Below are positions 25,228 to 34,576 of a DNA stretch of 64,000 bases, piece by piece. The position numbers and the translations under genes were made by a program. Below the pieces are notes generated by a model. That model saw only the letters and a list, made by a program, of their open reading frames with translations, made no database searches and was not told where the DNA came from. Location of the stretch: the NCBI RefSeq assembly GCF_018130825.1, contig NZ_JAFCJS010000009.1, forward strand, positions 186,001 through 250,000, in the 5' to 3' direction. The DNA comes from Bradyrhizobium liaoningense. Its GTDB lineage: Bacteria > Pseudomonadota > Alphaproteobacteria > Rhizobiales > Xanthobacteraceae. Positions within the stretch are counted from its first letter, which is position 1. The number at the start of each line of letters is the position of its first letter.

Positions 25228-26561
25228 CTAGCGCGAGCCGCCCCGCTCCTTGCGCAGCTTGGCCCAGTAATCCAGCCGCTTCCTGATCTCGCGCTCGAAG
25301 CCGCGCTCGGGGGGATCGTAGAACGTCTGGCGGCCCAGGGCTTCCGGGAAGTAGTCCTGGCCGGAGAAAGCATCGGGGGCGTCGTGGTCGTATTCGTAAG
25401 CCGCGCCGTAGCCCTCCGACTTCATCAGCTTGGTCGGCGAGTTCAGGATGTGTTTTGGCGGCAGCAGCGAGCCGGCCTGCTTTGCGACCTGCATCGCGGT
25501 GCCGAAGGCGGTGTAGACCGCATTCGATTTCGGCGCGGTGGCGAGATAGACCACCGCCTGCGCGATGGCGAGCTCGCCCTCGGGATGGCCAAGAAAGTCG
25601 AAGGCGTCCTTGGCGGCATTGGCGATGACGAGCGCCTGCGGATCGGCAAGGCCGATGTCCTCCACCGCCATGCGCACGACGCGGCGGGCCAGGAACAGCG
25701 GGTCCTCGCCGGCGTCCAGCATGCGCGCGAGATAATACAGCGCGGCGTCGGGATCGGAGCCGCGCACCGACTTATGCAGCGCCGAGATCAGATTGTAGTG
25801 GCCGTCGGCCGACTTGTCGTAGATCGGCGCGCGGCGCTGCAGGATGTCCTGCAACTGCGCGGCGTTGAAAATCTCGTCTGCTCGCGCCGAACGCCAGACC
25901 TCTTCGGCGAGCGTCAGCGACGCGCGACCGTCGCCGTCGGCCATGCGCACCAGCACCGCGCGCGCCTCTGCATCGAGCGGCAGCTTCCTGCCCTCGACCT
26001 GCTCGGCATGCGCGAACAGCTTCTCGATCGCGGCGGCGTCGAGCGAGCGGAACACCAGCACGCGCGCGCGGGACAAAAGCGCCGCGTTGAGCTCGAAGGA
26101 CGGATTTTCGGTGGTGGCACCGATCATCACCACCGTGCCGTCTTCCATCACCGGCAGAAACGAATCCTGCTGCGCGCGATTGAAGCGATGGACCTCGTCG
26201 ACGAACAGCAGCGTGCCCTTGCCCATCTCGCGGCGGGCGCGCGCGGCATCGAACGCCTTCTTCAGATCGGCGACGCCTGAGAACACGGCCGAGATCTGCT
26301 CGAAATGCAGATCTGTCGCGTCCGCCAGCAGCCGCGCCACTGTGGTCTTGCCGGTGCCGGGCGGGCCCCAGAACACCAGCGAGCCCAGCGTGCGCGTCTC
26401 CAGCATGCGCGTCAGCGCGCCGTCGGGGCCGAGGATGTGATCCTGGCCGACGACCTCCGACAGCGCGCGCGGACGCAAGCGATCCGGCAGCGGATGCGGG
26501 GCCTCGTGATCGAGCCCCGCCGCGGCGAAGAGAGTTTGCGTCTCCTGTGGTCGCTTCGGAC

Positions 26562-26565
<4 letters not shown>
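25228..26565 (-). CDS. rarA: Replication-associated recombination protein A (AAA+ ATPase)
   Basis: A 445-residue cytoplasmic ATPase of the RarA/MgsA/WRNIP1 family, which acts at stalled forks and gaps. It has RLRPRALSEVVGQDHILG at the start of the AAA domain, Walker A GPPGTGKTT, Walker B TLLFVDEVHRF, sensor TTENPSFELNAALLSRA, and the C-terminal tetramerisation part (DAGEDPLFLARRVVRMAVED and YFPEALGRQTFYDPPERG). The length is normal. Its ATG overlaps the TGA of the protease gene upstream (ATGA, 26562-26565), so translation is coupled. Confidence 0.95.
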
Positions 26566-27968
<1,403 letters not shown>

Positions 27969-28295
27969 TCCTACCTCTTGGAAAAGACGACGGAATATAG
28001 GCGTGTTCGCCCCCCAATAGAAGGGCGCCGGGCGGCAATATTCGGCCCCTTCCCCGGTGCGTCCGGCATGCAAGCGAACCGTGCGAATCGGTAATTTACC
28101 CGGGCGGTGGATTGGCATGATGCGCGTCATCTTGCATGGTGGTGGGAAGCGGATTCGGTTGCGGCGAATTTGCACCAGTGGGAACCCACGCAACCGGGCG
28201 CAGCGTCGCGGGGCAGTCATCGTTCATACCTAGGCTCTCCGTTCGCGACTTGAGGAAGTCACTTGGGGAAGTTCGTCAAACGATGGAGGCGTAAC
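27969..28295. other. Intergenic region between divergent protease and porin genes (327 bp)
   Basis: No convincing gene is seen. It must contain both promoters, but I cannot single out reliable -35/-10 pairs. The stretch 28060-28140 is slightly less GC-rich. GGAGGC at 28286-28291 is the porin ribosome binding site. Confidence 0.5.
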
Positions 28296-29909
28296 GTGAG
28301 CAGGACAAGACTTGCAGCCACGGCCATTGGTCTCGCCGGAGCGCTGGCGGCCTCGCAGGCCCAGGCCCAATCGGCAAGCAGCAGCGAGCAGGAGATCGCT
28401 CTCCTCAAGCAACAGCTGAAGCTGCTGGAGCAGAAGCTCGACAAGCTCCAGAGCCAGACTGCGGCGAACACGGCGGCCACGGCGAAGGCGAAGGCCGAAG
28501 CCAAGGCCGAGGCGAAGGCCGAAGCGCGCTCGGAGGCGAAGGCGGTGGTGGCAAACGCGAACGCGGCAATCCCCGTCAAGGGACCGGCGCCCGCCTCTGG
28601 CGTGGTCGTGACGATGCCGAATAACCGACCGACCATCTGCACCGCCGACCAGGCCAACTGCGTGGCGATCACCAGCCGCTTGCATTGGGATGTCGGCGGC
28701 TACGACTACCGCCCCAACACGGCGGCCACCGTGCCCCAAAAGCTCGACAGCGGCGAGAACGTCCGCCGCGCGCGCATCGGCGTCACCGGAAAATTCTTCA
28801 ACGACTGGAATTTCGCGCTGGTCTACGACTTCGGCGGCTCCTCCGACGGATTTGGCGGGGCGGCTCCGGGATCGCTGCCCGGCGGCGGCGTGTCCGGCGT
28901 CGAGAACGCCTATCTCAGCTACACCGGCCTGAAGCCGTTCGGCGGACGGATGGCGATCGAGGCCGGCATCATGGACCTGCCCTACACCATGGACGAGGCG
29001 ACGAGCTCCAACGACATCATGTTCATGGAGCGCGCCTCACCCGGCGTGATCGCGACCAACATCGCCGCCGGCGACTTCCGCTCCGCGGCCGGCACGCGCT
29101 GGTTCACCGACCAGCTCTGGATCGGCGGCTATGTCACGGGACCGTCGACCGGCGCGATCCACTCCGCCTCCAGCGCGGCTCCGGCGGGCACGAGCGAGCA
29201 ATATGGCGCCGTGGCGCGTATCGCCGGCAACCCGATCAGCGGCAAGGACTACTCGGTGCATATCGGCGCCGACGCGCAATGGCTGATCCAGCCGCCGCGC
29301 AACCTCATCGCCAACACGCAGACGGTGACGCTCAGCGATCGCCCCGAACTGCGGCTTGATCCGACGACGCTGATCTCGACCGGCGCGATCGCCAACACCT
29401 CCGGCGCGCAGGTCTACAGCGTCGAGGCCGCGGCGACCTACGGTCCGTTCATCGTTCAGGGCGAGTACTTCTGGTACAATGTCGATCGCACCGCCAACAC
29501 CGGTGTGCCGCTGGTCGGCGCGCCGAGCCTGAAATTCCAGGGCGGCTACGCGCAGGCCGGCTACGTGCTGACCGGCGAGGGCCGCACCTACAACGCGGCG
29601 AATGCGGCCTATAACGGCGTCAAGCCGGCGCATCCGTTCTCGCTCGACGGCGGCGGCTGGGGTGCGTGGGAGATCGCGGGACGCTTCTCGACGATCGATC
29701 TCAACAACCAGCTCGCGACCGCCAACGGCGTCGCCGGCGGCCGGCAGACGGTCTACACCCTTGCGCTCAACTGGTATGTCAACGGCAACGTCCGCTTCAT
29801 GCTCGACTATCTGCACGGCACGGTGTCGCGGCAGGCCTCGCCGATCTCGACCGCCGATGTCGGCTCGAAGTTCGACGCGGTCGCGATGCGCACGCAGTTC
29901 GCGTTCTGA
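28296..29909 (+). CDS. Outer-membrane porin, phosphate-selective O/P-like
   Basis: A 537-residue protein starting at the GTG at 28296, which has GGAGGC seven bases upstream; a TTG at 28263 is a weaker choice. The signal peptide ends at AQAQ (about residue 25). An N-terminal coiled coil follows (EIALLKQQLKLLEQKLDKLQ), with a run of AEAK-type repeats to about residue 90. The rest is a beta-barrel with alternating aromatic strands (NDWNFALVYDFGG, MLDYLHGTVSR) and a C-terminal Phe (RTQFAF), the signal for BAM insertion. The coiled coil probably spans the periplasm or trimerises the porin. Ion choice is inferred only from family. Confidence 0.88.
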   Translation: MSRTRLAATAIGLAGALAASQAQAQSASSSEQEIALLKQQLKLLEQKLDKLQSQTAANTAATAKAKAEAKAEAKAEARSEAKAVVANANAAIPVKGPAPASGVVVTMPNNRPTICTADQANCVAITSRLHWDVGGYDYRPNTAATVPQKLDSGENVRRARIGVTGKFFNDWNFALVYDFGGSSDGFGGAAPGSLPGGGVSGVENAYLSYTGLKPFGGRMAIEAGIMDLPYTMDEATSSNDIMFMERASPGVIATNIAAGDFRSAAGTRWFTDQLWIGGYVTGPSTGAIHSASSAAPAGTSEQYGAVARIAGNPISGKDYSVHIGADAQWLIQPPRNLIANTQTVTLSDRPELRLDPTTLISTGAIANTSGAQVYSVEAAATYGPFIVQGEYFWYNVDRTANTGVPLVGAPSLKFQGGYAQAGYVLTGEGRTYNAANAAYNGVKPAHPFSLDGGGWGAWEIAGRFSTIDLNNQLATANGVAGGRQTVYTLALNWYVNGNVRFMLDYLHGTVSRQASPISTADVGSKFDAVAMRTQFAF

Positions 29910-29913
29910 ACTC

Positions 29914-29984
29914 GTCGTCCCGGGGCGCGCGACAGCGCGAACCCGGGACCCATAACCACCAGCGGATGCGTTCGCAGGGACGAC
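29914..29984. repeat. Inverted repeat with GTCGTCCC/GGGACGAC ends
   Basis: GTCGTCCCGGGGCGCGCGAC on the left and GGGACGAC on the right, with internal CGGG/CCCGGG pairs, 71 bp. It lies between convergent porin and HxlR genes; related to the element at 23775. Confidence 0.55.
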
Positions 29985-30003
29985 ACCGAGCACGCCGCGC
30001 TGC

Positions 30004-30378
30004 TTACGCCGCGCGCTTCTTCTTCACGACCACCGGCGGCGGCGCGCAGGACAGCCGCTGCTGATGGCTCTCGCCCCAGGCCTTGAGGATGTCGATCACC
30101 GGCTTGAGGCTCTCGCCGAGCTCGGAGAGGCAATACTCCACCCGCGGCGGCACTTCCGCATAGACCTTGCGGATGACGAGCTTGTCCTCCTCCAGCGCGC
30201 GCAGCTGTTTCGTCAGCATGCGCTGGGTGATGCCGGGCATCCGGCGGCGTAATTCGCCGAAGCGCTGGGTTCCGCTCTGCAGGTGATAGAGGATCACGCC
30301 CTTCCACTTGCCGTCGATCAGGTCCAGCGTCGCCTCGACCGAGCAGCCGGGACGACGGGCAAAATTGCGCCGTTTCAT
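30004..30378 (-). CDS. HxlR-family winged-helix transcriptional regulator
   Basis: A 124-residue regulator starting MKRRNFARRPGCSVEATLDL. The family core is clear: the N-terminal Cys (PGCSVEATL), DGKWKGVILYHL, then the winged helix RFGELRRRMPGITQRMLTKQ and LRALEEDKLV. HxlR proteins are small dimeric repressors or activators, often sensing aldehydes or electrophiles through that Cys. A TTG start 24 bases further upstream is possible. It is divergent from the quinone-reductase-like gene at 30510, the usual arrangement for an HxlR target, and an imperfect palindrome sits between them. Confidence 0.9.
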   Translation of the reverse strand: MKRRNFARRPGCSVEATLDLIDGKWKGVILYHLQSGTQRFGELRRRMPGITQRMLTKQLRALEEDKLVIRKVYAEVPPRVEYCLSELGESLKPVIDILKAWGESHQQRLSCAPPPVVVKKKRAA

Positions 30379-30393
30379 GCGTGTTTTTCCAAT

Positions 30394-30412
30394 AGTATCC
30401 AAACAGGGACTA
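30394..30412. promoter_or_regulatory. Candidate HxlR operator
   Basis: AGTATCC-AAACA-GGGACTA is an imperfect inverted repeat (AGTATCC against TAGTCCC) just upstream of the HxlR start and facing the divergent oxidoreductase gene. It is in the AT-richest part of the 131-bp gap. Assignment rests on position and symmetry only. Confidence 0.4.
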
Positions 30413-30509
30413 TATCCCCGAATTTACAGTACTTGCCAAATGGACGCCAGCGGGACAGTTAGCAGGCCAGGCGCACGCGACAAGCTGCGCCAACTGATGG
30501 AGACACGCC

Positions 30510-31523
30510 ATGAAGGCCGTCGGCTACAAGAAGTCGCTTCCGATCGAGGACGCGAATTCACTGATCGATTTCGAGACCGCAAAACCCGAGCCCAAAGGGC
30601 GCGACATCCGCGTCGCCGTGAAGGCGATCTCGGCCAATCCGGTCGATTACAAGGTGCGCAAGCGCGCTGCCCCGCCCGAGGGCGAGGTGAAGATCCTGGG
30701 CTATGACGCCGCCGGCGTCGTCGATGCGGTCGGTCCCGATGCCACGCTGTTCAAGCCGGGCGACGAGGTGTTCTACGCCGGCTCGATCCTGCGCCAGGGC
30801 ACCAACGCCGAATTCCATCTCGTCGACGAGCGCATCGTCGGCAACAAGCCGAAGAGCCTGTCGTTCGCGCAAGCGGCCGCTCTTCCCCTCACCTCCATCA
30901 CGGCGTGGGAATTGCTGTTCGACCGGCTCGGCGCCGTGCCCGGCAAGAGCGTCGATCCGCGCACGCTGCTGATCACGGGCGGCGCCGGCGGCGTCGGCTC
31001 GATCCTGATCCAGCTCGCGCGCCGCCTGACCGGGCTCACGGTGCTCGCAACCGCGACGCGGCCGGAATCGCAAAAATGGTGTCTCGATCTCGGCGCGCAT
31101 GCCGTGATCGACCACGGCAAGCCGATGAAGGAGCAGATCGAGAAGTTGAAGCTGCCGCCGGTCGCGCTGGTGGCGAGCCTCACCTTCACCGATCAGCACT
31201 ACAAGGCGATCGCGGAGTTCATGGCGCCGCAGGGCCGGTTCGGTCTGATCGACGATCCCCCGGAATTTACGATGAGCACCTTCAAGGGCAAGGCGATCTC
31301 GGTGCACTGGGAATCGATGTTCACGCGCTCCTCGTTCCAGACGCCCGACATGATCGCGCAGCATCACCTGCTCAACGACGTCGCGGACCTCATCGACAAG
31401 GGCGTGTTGCGCACGACGCTCGACCAGACCTTCGGCACGATCAACGCCGCCAACCTCAAGCGCGCGCACGCGCTGCTCGAGAGCGGCAAGTCGCGCGGCA
31501 AGATCGTGCTGGAGGGGTGGTAG
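30510..31523 (+). CDS. Zinc-type alcohol dehydrogenase-like / quinone oxidoreductase family protein
   Basis: A 337-residue MDR-family enzyme starting MKAVGYKKSLPIEDANSLID. The GroES-like N-terminal half contains KAISANPVDYKVRK and GYDAAGVVDAVG. The Rossmann half contains LITGGAGGVGSILIQLARR, the NADPH-binding loop, and ATRPESQKWCLDLGAHAVID. Zinc ligands of true alcohol dehydrogenases are missing, so it is expected to reduce quinones or enones with NADPH. Divergence from an HxlR regulator fits induction by reactive electrophiles. A CGTAGGGTGGG repeat begins 17 bp after the stop. Confidence 0.9.
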   Translation: MKAVGYKKSLPIEDANSLIDFETAKPEPKGRDIRVAVKAISANPVDYKVRKRAAPPEGEVKILGYDAAGVVDAVGPDATLFKPGDEVFYAGSILRQGTNAEFHLVDERIVGNKPKSLSFAQAAALPLTSITAWELLFDRLGAVPGKSVDPRTLLITGGAGGVGSILIQLARRLTGLTVLATATRPESQKWCLDLGAHAVIDHGKPMKEQIEKLKLPPVALVASLTFTDQHYKAIAEFMAPQGRFGLIDDPPEFTMSTFKGKAISVHWESMFTRSSFQTPDMIAQHHLLNDVADLIDKGVLRTTLDQTFGTINAANLKRAHALLESGKSRGKIVLEGW

Positions 31524-31540
31524 CAGCGACAGCGCCGGTG

Positions 31541-31654
31541 CGTAGGGTGGGTCAGCGCAGCGTAACCCACCTCTTCTTGTACGGCGGAGGCACCCAGTGG
31601 TGGGTTACGCGATCGGACTGCGCTTCGCGCAGCCGCACGCTAACCCACCCTACG
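31541..31654. repeat. CGTAGGGTGGGT palindromic repeat, variant copy 4
   Basis: The arms CGTAGGGTGGGTCAGCGCAG and CGCTAACCCACCCTACG enclose GTAACCCACC/GGTGGGTTAC inner arms, 114 bp. It is a variant of the family (GGGTTA in place of GGGCAC). Its last bases include the TAG stop of the DUF1330 gene at 31650-31652. Confidence 0.85.
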
Positions 31655-31946
31655 TTTCCGCTACGCCCTCAACAAAGATCAAGCGCCGCTCCAGCGCAGC
31701 GGCGCGGATCTTCAACGCCTCGGCATATTCCGGCGAGGCGTACCATTCCTTCAGCCTCGCCATCGACGGGAATTCGACGATGACGATGGCCTTCGGCGGA
31801 AGGTTGCCTTCCGCCAGATCGGCCTTGCCGCCGCGGACGAGATAGCGCCCGCCAAACTGCGCGATCGTCTTCGCGGCGAGCGCGCGATAGGCTTCAAATC
31901 CCTCGAGATCGCGCATCTCGACTTCGGAAATCACATAAGCGCTCAT
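31650..31946 (-). CDS. DUF1330 domain protein
   Basis: A 98-residue protein starting MSAYVISEVEMRDLEGFEAY. It shows the DUF1330 pattern: Y(R)ALAAKTIAQFGGRYLVRGG, IVIVEFPSMARLKEWYASPE and YAEALKIR. These are small dimeric ferredoxin-like proteins of unknown role, often next to oxidoreductases. Its ATG is nine bases after the stop of the SDR gene, so the two form an operon. Its TAG lies in the arm of a dispersed repeat, so the last codons (VAET) may derive from it. Confidence 0.9.
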   Translation of the reverse strand: MSAYVISEVEMRDLEGFEAYRALAAKTIAQFGGRYLVRGGKADLAEGNLPPKAIVIVEFPSMARLKEWYASPEYAEALKIRAAALERRLIFVEGVAET

Positions 31947-31955
31947 AGGCGGCTC

Positions 31956-32744
31956 TTACGCGATCGTATTGACGATGCCGCCTTCCGCCCGCAGCGCCGC
32001 GCCGTTGGTGGCGGACGCCTCCCTCGAGGCGACGTAGACAACCATGTTCGCGATCTCGTCGACGCTCGCAAAGCGCTGGATCAGCGAGCTCGGGCGATGC
32101 TGCCTGACGAAATTGGCGGCGGCTTCATCCACGGATTGTCCGTTTTGTTTGGCGAGCCCCTTCACGAAGGTCTCGACGCCCTCCGACATGGTCGGGCCCG
32201 GCAGCACGGAATTGACGGTGACGCGGGTGCCGCGGGTGAGCTGCGCGAGGCCGCGCGCAACCGAAAGCTGCGCCGTCTTGGTCATGCCATAATGGATCAT
32301 CTCGACGGGAATGTTCAGCCCGGACTCCGAGGAGATGAAGACGATGCGGCCCCAGTTACGCTTGAGCATGCCCTTCATGTAGGCCCGCGACAGCCGCACG
32401 CCACTCATCACGTTGACGTCGAAGTAGCGGCTCCATTCCTCGTCCGGGATGTCGAAGAAGTCCTTTGCCTCGTAGACGCCGGTATTGTTGACGAGGATGT
32501 CGACCTCGGGCAGCGCCGCGATAAGCGCCTTGCAGCCCGCAGCAGTGGAGACATCGGCGGCGATGCCGCGGACCTTGGCGCCCGTCCCTTCCAGCTTGCG
32601 CACGGCGGCATCGACCTTGTCCTGGCCGCGCCCGTTGATCACGACGTTAGCACCCGAGCCAGCAAGGCCCTTGGCGATGGCATGGCCGATGCCGGCCGTC
32701 GAGCCGGTCACCAGGGCGGTCTTTCCGGAAAGGTCGATGTTCAT
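31956..32744 (-). CDS. Short-chain dehydrogenase/reductase
   Basis: A 262-residue Rossmann-fold oxidoreductase. Motifs: TGSTAGIG at 13-20 for the NAD(P) phosphate, NNTG at 86-89, and the catalytic Ser138/Ser139, Tyr152 and Lys156 (YGMTK). The typical SDR C-terminal segment LPGPTMSEGVETFVKG and the end with NGAALRAEGGIV are present. The cofactor preference is unclear; NGRGQDK after beta-2 suggests NADP(H). It is upstream of the DUF1330 gene in one unit. Substrate unknown. Confidence 0.92.
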   Translation of the reverse strand: MNIDLSGKTALVTGSTAGIGHAIAKGLAGSGANVVINGRGQDKVDAAVRKLEGTGAKVRGIAADVSTAAGCKALIAALPEVDILVNNTGVYEAKDFFDIPDEEWSRYFDVNVMSGVRLSRAYMKGMLKRNWGRIVFISSESGLNIPVEMIHYGMTKTAQLSVARGLAQLTRGTRVTVNSVLPGPTMSEGVETFVKGLAKQNGQSVDEAAANFVRQHRPSSLIQRFASVDEIANMVVYVASREASATNGAALRAEGGIVNTIA

Positions 32745-32932
32745 GCAATATCTCCGTCAGTTCGGTGATCGTGATATCGGACGCGGCGGATCGGGCCGCA
32801 ATCGGCACTCACCAATCAGTGACGCGTTGCGGAGCTTTCCCGCGACAACTTGGACATCCGCTCTACGAATGGAACGATTATTGCTAGGCTGCACCGAGCA
32901 CTCTTGCTCTGGCGAACACGGAAAATCTCTGC

Positions 32933-33910
32933 ATGAAATCAACGGCTCTCACTGTTGTCCTCGGACTGCTCGGCCTGATGGGCGGCAATTCGCTAGCACT
33001 GGCTGAAGCGGCCTATCCGGAAAAGCCGTTGCAATTGATCGTCCCCTTCCCGCCAGGCGGCGCCTCCGACGTCGTGGCGCGCATCATCGGCGGCGAACTG
33101 GAGACGCGGCTCGGCAAGCCCGCGGTCATCATGAACCGCCCCGGCGGCGGCACCACGATCGCGGCCAAGGAAGTCGCGCGCGCGGCGCCCGACGGTTACA
33201 CCCTGTTCTTCAGCTCGAACTCGAGCTTCACGCTGCCGGCGGCCGTGAAGGAAAGTGTGCCCTACGACGCCGCCAAGGATTTCGAGCCGATTGGACAGAC
33301 CGGCAAGATCACGCTGGCGCTGGTCACCTACAAGGATAATCCCATCACGGACGTGGCTGCGCTGGTCGCCGAGGCGAAGGCCAATCCCGATAAGCTGTCG
33401 CTGGCGTCCTTTGGCGTCGCAACTGTCTCGCATTTTGCCGGCGAGCTGTTCAAATCGGCCGCCGGGGTCAAGATGGTCCACCTGCCCTACAAGGGCAGCG
33501 CGCCGGCGATGAACGACCTGATCGGCAAGCACATCCAGTACCATGTCGACACCGTGATCGCCGTGAAACCGCAGATCGAGGCCGGCACCGTCAAGGTGCT
33601 CGCGGTGTTCTCGGGCAAGCGTACGCCCTACCTGCCCGACGTGCCGACGCTTGCCGAGCTCGGCTACACCGGAATCGACTTCTCGTCATGGGGCGCGGTG
33701 GTCGCGCCCAAGGGACTGCCGCCGGCGGTTCGCGACAAACTGACGGTCACGCTGGAGGAGATCATCAAGAGCCCTTCCGTCGTCGATCGTTTCAGCAAGG
33801 TCGGCTTCGAACCCGGCTTCATGCGCTACAGCGATTGGGAGGGAGCCATCGGCAAGGAGACCGCCGAGATGAAGGAGATCGCGCAAAGGGCGGGGATCAA
33901 GGAAGAATAG
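32933..33910 (+). CDS. Bug/TctC-family tripartite tricarboxylate transporter substrate-binding protein
   Basis: A 325-residue periplasmic binding protein with a signal peptide (MKSTALTVVLGLLGLMGGNS, cleavage near LALAEA). The family signature follows: YPEKPLQLIVPFPPGGASDV, RPGGGTTIAAKEVARAAPDG, then MVHLPYKGSAPAMNDLIG and KVLAVFSGKRTPYLPDVPTL. Such proteins bind small carboxylates, usually for a TctAB permease; none is adjacent here, as is common for the many orphan Bug genes of this group. Ligand unknown. A bidirectional terminator follows. Confidence 0.93.
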   Translation: MKSTALTVVLGLLGLMGGNSLALAEAAYPEKPLQLIVPFPPGGASDVVARIIGGELETRLGKPAVIMNRPGGGTTIAAKEVARAAPDGYTLFFSSNSSFTLPAAVKESVPYDAAKDFEPIGQTGKITLALVTYKDNPITDVAALVAEAKANPDKLSLASFGVATVSHFAGELFKSAAGVKMVHLPYKGSAPAMNDLIGKHIQYHVDTVIAVKPQIEAGTVKVLAVFSGKRTPYLPDVPTLAELGYTGIDFSSWGAVVAPKGLPPAVRDKLTVTLEEIIKSPSVVDRFSKVGFEPGFMRYSDWEGAIGKETAEMKEIAQRAGIKEE

Positions 33911-33943
33911 TCTCGCGGATCTTCGACCGTCCCAAAAACAAAA

Positions 33944-33966
33944 GCGGCGCCCGAGGGCGCCGCTTT
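33944..33966. terminator. Bidirectional intrinsic terminator ending the ribosomal cluster
   Basis: AAAGCGGCGCCC and GGGCGCCGCTTT form a symmetrical hairpin with a tiny GA centre. A-run on one side and T-run on the other let it end both the Bug gene (stop 33910) and the long minus-strand ribosomal cluster (rplQ stop 33991). Confidence 0.88.
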
Positions 33967-33990
33967 CAATTCCGTGCCTGCTGAAACGGC

Positions 33991-34407
33991 TTACGCCGCC
34001 TCGGCTTCCTTCTCCTGCACCGGGCCGGAATCCTGGCCCTTGGCATCGACGTCGCGATCGACGAACTCGATCACGGCCATCGCGGCGTTGTCGCCGTAGC
34101 GGAAGCCGGCCTTGATGATGCGGGTGTAGCCGCCCTGGCGGTCCTTGTAGCGGGGGGCCAGCGTGTCGAACAGCTTCTTGACCTGATCCTTGTCGCGCAT
34201 CTCGGAGATGGCCTGGCGACGCATGGACAGGCCGCCCTTCTTGCCGAGGGTGATCAGCTTCTCCACGATCGGGCGCAATTCCTTGGCCTTCGGGAGCGTG
34301 GTGACGATCTGCTCGTGCTTGATCAGCGCGGCGCACATGTTGGCGAACATCGCGCGGCGATGCTCGGCGGTGCGGTTGAGCTTACGATGAACCTTGCCGT
34401 GACGCAT
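33991..34407 (-). CDS. rplQ: 50S ribosomal protein L17
   Basis: A 138-residue protein beginning MRHGKVHRKLNRTAEHRRAM, the universal L17 start, near the polypeptide exit tunnel. The central part has LITLGKKGGLSMRRQAIS and GGYTRIIKAGFRYGDNAAMA. An Asp/Glu-rich C-terminal extension (VQEKEAEAA) is typical of alphaproteobacteria. It is the last gene of the cluster, 169 bp after rpoA, and that gap contains a palindromic repeat. The frame is open to 34494 but the L17 start is unmistakable. Confidence 0.97.
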   Translation of the reverse strand: MRHGKVHRKLNRTAEHRRAMFANMCAALIKHEQIVTTLPKAKELRPIVEKLITLGKKGGLSMRRQAISEMRDKDQVKKLFDTLAPRYKDRQGGYTRIIKAGFRYGDNAAMAVIEFVDRDVDAKGQDSGPVQEKEAEAA

Positions 34408-34489
34408 TTTTGTATTCCTTGAATTTCCATTCGTCGCGACGGTTCGTCGGACTTGTTGCTCAGGTGGGCTGCCTGCGTTCGCCCAGTCA

Positions 34490-34570
34490 GTCATTCCGGG
34501 GCGGCTCGCAGAGCCGAACCCGGAATCTCGAGGTTCCGGGCTCGATGCTCGCGCATCGCCCCGGAACGAC
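34490..34570. repeat. Palindromic repeat GTCATTCCGGGG in the rpoA-rplQ gap
   Basis: GTCATTCCGGGGCGGCTCGC on the left and GCCCCGGAACGAC on the right, with CCCGGAATCTCGAGGTTCCGGG inside. It is the same family as 6148-6225. It lies 7 bp from the rpoA stop, inside a cotranscribed ribosomal region. Confidence 0.85.
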
Positions 34571-34576
34571 GAAAAC

